Assembly (NCBI GenBank): GCA_028284225.1
Contig: JANQSD010000005.1
Location: 62,001-126,000, forward strand
Source of the DNA: Arenicellales bacterium
Lineage (GTDB): Bacteria > Pseudomonadota > Gammaproteobacteria > Arenicellales > JAHEKD01
DNA length: 64,000 nt
Direction: 5' to 3'
Part shown: positions 58,975 through 64,000 of the stretch, piece after piece
How the letters are laid out: each line of letters starts with the position of its first letter
Numbering within the stretch: position 1 is the stretch's first letter
Program-made: the position numbers and the translations under genes
Notes under the pieces: generated by a model
What the model saw: only the letters and a program-made list of their open reading frames with translations
Databases searched by the model: none
Told to the model about the DNA's origin: nothing

Positions 58975-60060
58975 CTAACTAATTGCAGGCGGAATCAAAA
59001 CAAAATTTCCCACGTGTTTTTTCTCTAAAAATTCCTGTTGTGCCTGAACAATTTGATCTAAGGGAAAAGTTTTGGCCAGCAGCGGCTTGATTTCACCGCG
59101 TTCAATATATGAAATCAGATTAGGAAATACCGGCTCATCCCAGGCCGTGCAACCAATCAGATTAATATCTTTTAAATAAAAATCGCGCATATCCAGGTTC
59201 ACAATCGGACCGGCAATAGCGCCCGAGGATGCATAGCGGCCACCACGCTTTAATACTTTTAACATAGCAGGGAAATTGGGGCCGGCTACATTGTCAATCA
59301 CCACATCAACAGATTTTTCACCTAGCTCGGCGATAATATCATCGTCGCGAGACAATATCTGATCAGCGCCTATATTTTTAATGGCCCCGAATTTTGACTT
59401 ACTGGCAATGGCGGTGACTTTGGCACCACGACGTTTAACCAGCTGAATCGTTGCCGAGCCAACCCCGCCGGAAGCACCCGTGATTAACACATGGTCATGT
59501 TCATTGACTTGTGCCCGATGGACCATATTTTCAGAAGTGCCATAGGCACAAGGTATAGTCGCCAGCTCAGCATCGCTCCAGTCGCAGTCAACAGGGAAAA
59601 CTTCAGCGGCCGGCACTTTCACATACTGGGCAAAAGCACCATCAAAATCAGAGGCCATCCAGATATTCTCCAATGAATCAAAGCCGTCAGCGCGCATACA
59701 AGCCCGCACTAATACTCGCTGATTGATCAAAGCTTGATCATCACTCGATTCAACCTTAACCACACGACCACAACAATCTGTACCCTGGATAAACGGAAAA
59801 GGGGTGGCTTTATTCCAGCCGCCATCGGTTTTGTGAGTGGCCTGCTGTTGCTGTTCATCTGAAGTCGATTCAGTGCTGCTCTCAACTGTTGACGAATACC
59901 AGCCCAGGCGGGTATTAATTTCTGTGTTATTTACCCCTGCAGCTAATACATTAATAAGTACCTCACCCTGTTCTAATGTTGGAACAGGCATTTCTTTATA
60001 GACCAGCTTGTCATATCCGCCGTTGCCGGTGGTGACCACGGCCATCATTGTTGTAGTCAT
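58975..60060 (-). CDS. MDR-family zinc-type/quinone oxidoreductase-like dehydrogenase (paralogue)
   Basis: Starting at ATG 60060 (MTTTMMAVVTTG, 361 residues) rather than the track's 60081; that ATG overlaps the methyltransferase stop by four bases. It shares with the gene at 14365 the GEVLINVLAAGVNNTEINTR start, the polar insertion after WYSS, LITGASGGVGSATIQL and the ASSGAIAGPIVNLDMRDFYLKD segment. The two are true paralogues. No catalytic zinc set is clear. It is downstream of the methyltransferase in one operon. Confidence 0.85.
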   Translation of the reverse strand: MTTTMMAVVTTGNGGYDKLVYKEMPVPTLEQGEVLINVLAAGVNNTEINTRLGWYSSTVESSTESTSDEQQQQATHKTDGGWNKATPFPFIQGTDCCGRVVKVESSDDQALINQRVLVRACMRADGFDSLENIWMASDFDGAFAQYVKVPAAEVFPVDCDWSDAELATIPCAYGTSENMVHRAQVNEHDHVLITGASGGVGSATIQLVKRRGAKVTAIASKSKFGAIKNIGADQILSRDDDIIAELGEKSVDVVIDNVAGPNFPAMLKVLKRGGRYASSGAIAGPIVNLDMRDFYLKDINLIGCTAWDEPVFPNLISYIERGEIKPLLAKTFPLDQIVQAQQEFLEKKHVGNFVLIPPAIS

Positions 60061-60719
60061 GACAACACCACATAAGCCCAATAGTGCGCTGGGCTATCGT
60101 CAGTGTAAGGCCGGTCTTTATCGACATTGAGTAATTTGATTTTGTTATCCTTTTCGAGTTGATCGCTGACTTGCTGATAATTGGTTGAATCATAATAGGC
60201 GAGTCGGGTACTGACCAAAATCAAACCGCCTGATCGAGTCATGTCAATTAGCTGATTTAATGCTTCAGGATCCACATGACCGGGGGTAAACACGCCCACA
60301 CTCATACTGACATCATAGCGGTCTCTCCAATCAGGATTGATAGGCTGATTGATATCAATATCAGCGGTCAGTTCGTTATAAATGTCGAGCTTATCTGCTT
60401 GTTGTACCATCTCTAAAGAAATATCGCAGCCGTCAACGTTGCTATAGCCATGGTCAGCCAGTTTTTTCCCCATCAAGCCGGTTCCGCAACCAATATCCAT
60501 AATGCGAATAGATTTATCATTTACGTCGACAGTTAAATACTCTGAGTCAGGTAAACGGGTAAATAAATCATATGTGCTTTGACAAGCTGAGTAGTGAATG
60601 CCTGATGTATCCTTATCATAATTTTCAGCCCAGTCAGCATAAAACTCCTTGATGGCTTGCTCATCACCGTCTAGCTGAAAAGCTTCTTTAACCCTAGGAT
60701 GGCGTTTGTCGTTGCTCAT
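60057..60719 (-). CDS. Class I SAM-dependent methyltransferase
   Basis: A 220-residue methyltransferase. The SAM motif is IRIMDIGCGTGLMGKKLADHGYSNVDGCDIS, and motif IV appears as YDVSMSVGVFTPGHVDPEALN. The N-terminus has YADWAENYDKD, as in UbiE/TPMT-like small-molecule methyltransferases. It is coupled to the downstream MDR gene by an ATGA overlap. Target unknown. Confidence 0.9.
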   Translation of the reverse strand: MSNDKRHPRVKEAFQLDGDEQAIKEFYADWAENYDKDTSGIHYSACQSTYDLFTRLPDSEYLTVDVNDKSIRIMDIGCGTGLMGKKLADHGYSNVDGCDISLEMVQQADKLDIYNELTADIDINQPINPDWRDRYDVSMSVGVFTPGHVDPEALNQLIDMTRSGGLILVSTRLAYYDSTNYQQVSDQLEKDNKIKLLNVDKDRPYTDDSPAHYWAYVVLS

Positions 60720-60766
60720 GATATTTCCTCTTTGTTGAAGAAATAATACACGATTTATGAGTGAGT

Positions 60767-61219
60767 TTAGTTCACTTTCTCTGCCCCTTTATAAATGGAT
60801 AAAGGGATAACGTTCCCGTTTTCATCGAATCCCTGAACTACATACGGTTTTGGCTCTCTACCTTGCTCCATACCCAGTGATTCGCCTGGCATGCCGGGCA
60901 CCGCGATGCCTTTGAGATCAGGCTTGGTTTGGAGCAGTTCATCAATGGCCTCAAGTGGTACATGACCTTCCACTACGTATCCATCAACAATTGCAGTATG
61001 GCAAGCGCCGAGATGAGCAGGCAGGCCAAAATTGAGTTTGGTCATATTAAGTTGTTCAGGGTCCTGGTTGTGCACGGTGACTGTATGGCCCGCCTCTTCC
61101 AGGGCATCCACCCATTTTTGACAACAACCGCAGACAGGTGATTTGAATACTTCGAATTCAGCAGCATTCACACCAATACTAATGGCTAAATAAGTCAGCA
61201 GCATAGCTATATTTTTCAT
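60767..61219 (-). CDS. DUF411 copper-binding periplasmic protein
   Basis: From ATG 61219 it has 150 residues with a signal peptide (MKNIAMLLTYLAISIGVNAA). The track begins at a TTG (61240), and another ATG lies at 61228. The DUF411 motif is FKSPVCGCCQKWVDALEEAGHTV, with a cysteine pair and GLPAHLGACHTAIVDGYVVEGHVP carrying a second Cys/His set. The family is tied to copper resistance. It follows the small HHCCH ORF (stop at 61234) under a MerR-type promoter. Confidence 0.88.
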   Translation of the reverse strand: MKNIAMLLTYLAISIGVNAAEFEVFKSPVCGCCQKWVDALEEAGHTVTVHNQDPEQLNMTKLNFGLPAHLGACHTAIVDGYVVEGHVPLEAIDELLQTKPDLKGIAVPGMPGESLGMEQGREPKPYVVQGFDENGNVIPLSIYKGAEKVN

Positions 61220-61233
61220 GTTTATCATTTTAA

Positions 61234-61374
61234 TCAGCAAAAGCTTATTTTACCAACCATACCGGATTGATAATGGCCAGGGTCATGCCAAAAGCCGGAT
61301 ACGCTGTTTGTGGTTACATTTTCAGTATTAACTGAGGGGTGACAGCAATGATGATTTTGTTCAATATTTTCCAT
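61234..61374 (-). CDS. Small ORF, 46 codons, HHCCH metal-binding motif (not in ORF track)
   Basis: Reading on the minus strand from ATG 61374 gives MENIEQNHHCCHPS, a TNSVSGFWHDPGHYQSGM tail and a TGA at 61234. The HHCCH cluster near the start could bind copper or another soft metal, and similar His/Cys runs begin copper P-type ATPases, so it may also be a relic of one. Its ATG lies at or one base after the predicted transcription start (61375), so it may be leaderless. It is followed at once by DUF411. No ribosome site is seen. Confidence 0.5.
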   Translation of the reverse strand: MENIEQNHHCCHPSVNTENVTTNSVSGFWHDPGHYQSGMVGKISFC

Positions 61375-61381
61375 AACAGTT

Positions 61382-61412
61382 ATAATAATTGCTGTAATCA
61401 TTACAGGGTCAA
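61382..61412 (-). promoter_or_regulatory. MerR-type promoter with 19-bp spacer and dyad (minus strand)
   Basis: On the minus strand TTGACC (61412-61407) and TATTAT (61387-61382) are 19 bases apart. The spacer holds the perfect dyad CTGTAAT-G-ATTACAG. A plus-strand TATAAT overlaps the same region for the MerR gene, the usual divergent MerR layout. Confidence 0.75.
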
Positions 61413-61415
61413 GCT

Positions 61416-61817
61416 ATGCGTATCGGTGAATTAGCGAATCAGACGGATACTTCCGTTGAATTGATTCGGTACTATGAAAAAATCGGGCTGTTTCCCAAAC
61501 CGGCCAGAAGTGCCAGTGATCAGCGTATTTATAAAAATGCCCATCTTGAACAGCTTAAAGTTATCCGGCAATTGCGGGCGCTGGACTTTAGCCTCAAAGA
61601 AATTAGTTTATTGTTTGAATATCAAAACAATCCCAGGCAACATACTAAAAAAGAAGTTAAATCTCTGGTCGATAAACACGTCATCAAGCTGGACGAATTA
61701 CTGAAAAACGTCACCACTACACGCGATTATCTTTTGAAACTCAAAGACCGGTGTGATGGCAGTGAAGAATCAGCTGAACATTGTCCAATTCTGGAAGATT
61801 TAGTGATTAAACTTTAA
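61416..61817 (+). CDS. MerR-family metal-responsive regulator (CadR/PbrR-like, incomplete cysteine set)
   Basis: A 133-residue MerR protein. The helix-turn-helix is GELANQTDTSVELIRYYEKIGLFPKPARSASDQRIY, followed by a long dimer helix. The C-terminal metal loop is LKDRCDGSEESAEHCPILEDL, with a C-x9-C pair as in PbrR/CadR. The upstream cysteine those proteins have (before VxxLVDxH) is replaced: the place reads NNPRQHTKKEVKSLVDKH. It may therefore sense copper or another metal. AGGG precedes the start. It is followed directly by the amidase gene. Confidence 0.88.
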   Translation: MRIGELANQTDTSVELIRYYEKIGLFPKPARSASDQRIYKNAHLEQLKVIRQLRALDFSLKEISLLFEYQNNPRQHTKKEVKSLVDKHVIKLDELLKNVTTTRDYLLKLKDRCDGSEESAEHCPILEDLVIKL

Positions 61818-63209
61818 ATGACAGAAATTTACTATCAATCAGCTTGTGAGCAAATTCAGGCGATTCGCAATAAACAGGTTTCTTGCAAAGAACTAGTCAT
61901 TGCACATCTGGATCGGATTCAAAAAGTTAATTCCCGGCTTAATGCTGTAGTGACATTAGATGCTGAACATGCGCTTGATGCAGCGATTGAAGCTGACAGG
62001 GCAATTGCACGAGGCAAAGATTTGGGGCGGTTGTATGGTGTACCCATGACAATCAAGGATTCAATCGATACTAAAGAGTTAGTATCAACCTGGGGCACAA
62101 TCGGCAGAAAACATTTCAAACCGAAAGCAGATGCAACCGTGGTTAAGCGAGTCAAGCATGCCGGTGCGATTATTTTAGGTAAAACCAATACACCTGAATT
62201 AACCCTTGGTATCCAAATGACCAATGATGTATGTGGGCCTACGTTCAATCCATATGATCCGACCAAGTCACCTGGAGGCAGCAGTGGTGGGGCGGCAGCG
62301 ATTCTGGCTGCCGGTGGAGCTGCGTTAGAACTGGGCAGTGACACCGGTGGCAGTATTCGCGAACCGGCTAATTACTGTGGGCTTTGTGGTATTAAACCGA
62401 CCTTTGGCCGTGTGCCGCGAACCGGCCATGCCGGGCCATGGGAGTTGGATATATGGGATCAATTGACCCAAATTGGGCCAATGGCACGTACTGTAGATGA
62501 TCTTGAACTACTGCTGAGTATTGTTCATGGTGAGGATGCTGTAGATCCCTATGCCGTTACAAGGCCACTGGCAAATAGCGGTGATACCAGACTTGAAGAT
62601 TTACGCGTTGCTTTCTATACGGAAGCTGGGGTTTTACAACCGATTGTTCAGATTCGACAAGCTGTTTTGGAAGCCGCAAAGGTCTTACAGCAAAAATGTG
62701 GGGCAGTGAAAGAAGATTACCCGCTGGTTTTGCAGAAAACGTCAGATTTGTATATTCGTTATACCCATTCTTATCTTGAAATGTTTCTTGAAAAAACGTT
62801 GGGCCATTGCGGAACGAAAGAACCGGCACCGAACTTAAAAGGTCTTTTAGACCTAGTAAAACGTTCGAGCCAAAATTCATCCAATGAAGTGCTGCTTGAG
62901 CATAATGACTTTCGTGCACAAATGGGTGCATTTATGCAGGATTACGATATTATTATTTGCCCGGCGAGTGTCTCGACGGCCGCTGCCCATTGTGATCAAG
63001 CTACAGAATACGATCACAAGACCTGGTTTAATTTATATGCCTATAATTTAACAGGCTGGCCTGCAGCGGTTATTCCAGCAGGTATTACAGATGAGGGGTT
63101 GCCGTATGGCATTCAGATGGTCGGCAAACCCTGGCGTGAGGATGTGGTGTTGGCAGTTGCTAGATTTCTGGAGCAACATTTCGGTGGGTTTTCACCACCC
63201 GAACTATGA
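61818..63209 (+). CDS. Amidase-signature family hydrolase
   Basis: A 463-residue amidase. The Ser-cis-Ser-Lys triad is visible: Lys in GVPMTIKDSID, Ser in SPGGSSGGAAAILAAGGAALELGSD, and Ser in TGGSIREPA. Members hydrolyse amides of many kinds. Its ATG directly follows the MerR stop codon, so translation is coupled. It converges with the multicopper oxidase. The link with metal regulation is unclear. Confidence 0.93.
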   Translation: MTEIYYQSACEQIQAIRNKQVSCKELVIAHLDRIQKVNSRLNAVVTLDAEHALDAAIEADRAIARGKDLGRLYGVPMTIKDSIDTKELVSTWGTIGRKHFKPKADATVVKRVKHAGAIILGKTNTPELTLGIQMTNDVCGPTFNPYDPTKSPGGSSGGAAAILAAGGAALELGSDTGGSIREPANYCGLCGIKPTFGRVPRTGHAGPWELDIWDQLTQIGPMARTVDDLELLLSIVHGEDAVDPYAVTRPLANSGDTRLEDLRVAFYTEAGVLQPIVQIRQAVLEAAKVLQQKCGAVKEDYPLVLQKTSDLYIRYTHSYLEMFLEKTLGHCGTKEPAPNLKGLLDLVKRSSQNSSNEVLLEHNDFRAQMGAFMQDYDIIICPASVSTAAAHCDQATEYDHKTWFNLYAYNLTGWPAAVIPAGITDEGLPYGIQMVGKPWREDVVLAVARFLEQHFGGFSPPEL

Positions 63210-63216
63210 CCATGAC

Positions 63217-64000
63217 TTAGACAACATGTATGATGCTGCTCATACCACTGACTTGATGCTCAAGCACATGGCAATGGAACATCCAGTCTCCGGGATTATC
63301 CGCTACAAAAGCGATTTCAACTGATTCATTCGACCAGACCATGACAGTATCCTGCCAGGTCTGAAAAGGATCAGGTTGACCATTACGACTTAGCACCCTA
63401 AAGGCATGACCGTGCAAGTGCATAGGATGGTCGAAGACGCTATTATTAGTCAAGATTAGCTTGCAGGTTTGACCGCGTTTTAACGTCATTATGGGTTCCA
63501 TTGAGTGGCCAACGCCTACTCGCTCGTTCATGGCCCACATCATGCCTTGTGCAGCAAGCTCTCGTATTGATTGCCACTGATCATTAATTTTAGCTCGTCT
63601 CATACCACCCATAGCACCGCCTGCCAGTTCAATATGCTGCTTAACGGCATTGTTTAGATCTGGCTCGGGCATGGAATTAGCTGCCAGTGCAATGGCTGAG
63701 TCCAAAGGTTCAGTACGAATTGCAGGTTTATCAGAATAAGACAGTTTGAATACCTCAGGGCGTTCGTTCCCATAAGCCTGATCGTTAACTATGATTTGAG
63801 TGTTGGGCTCTGCCATCATATCGATTACCAAATCCATGCGCATGGCTGCTGCAAGAATAACCAATCCGTCGTCCGGTTGATGGGGTGAAACCGGGTGTCC
63901 GTCGATTGCAATAACCCGGGCATCAATTGAGGAGAAGTCCAGAACAAACGTTCTGGCATTAGACGCATTGATTAATCTTATTCTTAAACGTTCACCACTA
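63217..64000 (-). CDS. Multicopper oxidase, C-terminal part (cut by window edge)
   Basis: The ORF track starts at an internal ATG (63864), but the frame is open to base 64000 and reads SGERLRIRLINASNARTFVL, so the gene begins outside the window. Copper ligands are complete at the end: HPMHLHGHAF and HCHVLEHQVSGM, the latter with the type-1 His-Cys-His and axial Met. This is a cytoplasm-exported laccase/CopA-like oxidase, probably periplasmic, that oxidises Cu(I) or phenols. Together with DUF411 and the metal regulator it forms a copper-handling region. Confidence 0.92.
   Translation of the reverse strand, partial: SGERLRIRLINASNARTFVLDFSSIDARVIAIDGHPVSPHQPDDGLVILAAAMRMDLVIDMMAEPNTQIIVNDQAYGNERPEVFKLSYSDKPAIRTEPLDSAIALAANSMPEPDLNNAVKQHIELAGGAMGGMRRAKINDQWQSIRELAAQGMMWAMNERVGVGHSMEPIMTLKRGQTCKLILTNNSVFDHPMHLHGHAFRVLSRNGQPDPFQTWQDTVMVWSNESVEIAFVADNPGDWMFHCHVLEHQVSGMSSIIHVV

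Noticed and set aside
60011-60193. Minus-strand ORF overlapping the MDR and methyltransferase junction
   Set aside because: It overlaps two well-supported genes in another frame.

Overview
The window looks like a chromosomal segment of a marine or saline-water gammaproteobacterium. The evidence is a NhaA antiporter with an unlinked NhaR regulator, SoxR with a recognisable SoxR box, short HPF, DUF533 and BI-1 stress proteins, a TRAP transporter, and many genes of amine, betaine and osmolyte catabolism. Base composition is moderate with A+T-rich intergenic gaps. I see no rRNA, tRNA, CRISPR array, prophage or transposase gene. The genus cannot be fixed from sequence alone.

Layout. (1) 70-7540: an aminotransferase, then a rightward string: secreted CAP protein, MoeB/ThiF-like E1 (TTG start), DUF3095, M24 peptidase, diaminopropionate ammonia-lyase and NhaA. 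(2) 7572-13143: two overlapping CorC/CNNM-type membrane genes, a 14-bp hairpin, a thioredoxin-like protein, an unusually long PurC, then a TTL-like ATP-grasp protein followed by a small Thr/Pro/Ala-repeat exported peptide. (3) 13265-24941: an osmolyte/amine catabolic region with an enolase-superfamily epimerase/dehydratase, MDR oxidoreductase, bicupin, GMC oxidoreductase, 4HBT thioesterase, a PIN/RHH toxin-antitoxin pair, a dimethylglycine-dehydrogenase-like FAD/GcvT fusion, an XRE-cupin regulator, a DddP-like M24 protein and a Rieske oxygenase. (4) 25051-26087: two neighbouring broken genes (MscS tail with TGA, GFA with TAA), followed by an intact GFA gene. (5) 26745-32551: lipoprotein, SoxR with a divergent VOC gene, epimerase, a photolyase-related protein, SDR and NhaR. 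(6) 32650-38397: a stress-protein cluster, regulators, GNAT, SDR and AIM24. (7) 38425-50229: M20 hydrolase, EamA, FAH, aminotransferase, M81, LtrA, isochorismatase and 2OG-oxygenase, two further regulators/kinases, and a BrnT-like toxin-antitoxin pair. (8) 50252-58857: DegT aminotransferase, HDH-like/HpsN-like dehydrogenase, UspA and TRAP DctMQP with a divergent MocR regulator, which reads as a substrate uptake and oxidation unit. (9) 58975-64000: a second MDR, methyltransferase, DUF411 copper protein with a small upstream ORF, MerR, amidase, and a multicopper oxidase cut by the window edge.

Most notable signals: a 143-bp fold-back repeat in two copies with compensatory arm changes, one of which exactly bridges a stop codon and the next start codon; two toxin-antitoxin operons whose promoters predict leaderless mRNAs; two MerR-family promoters with 19-bp spacers containing dyads (a SoxR box and a metal-type operator), the second driving an unannotated 46-codon HHCCH ORF; conserved DddP catalytic positions in an M24 protein; and a TTL-like ligase beside a mucin-like exported peptide.
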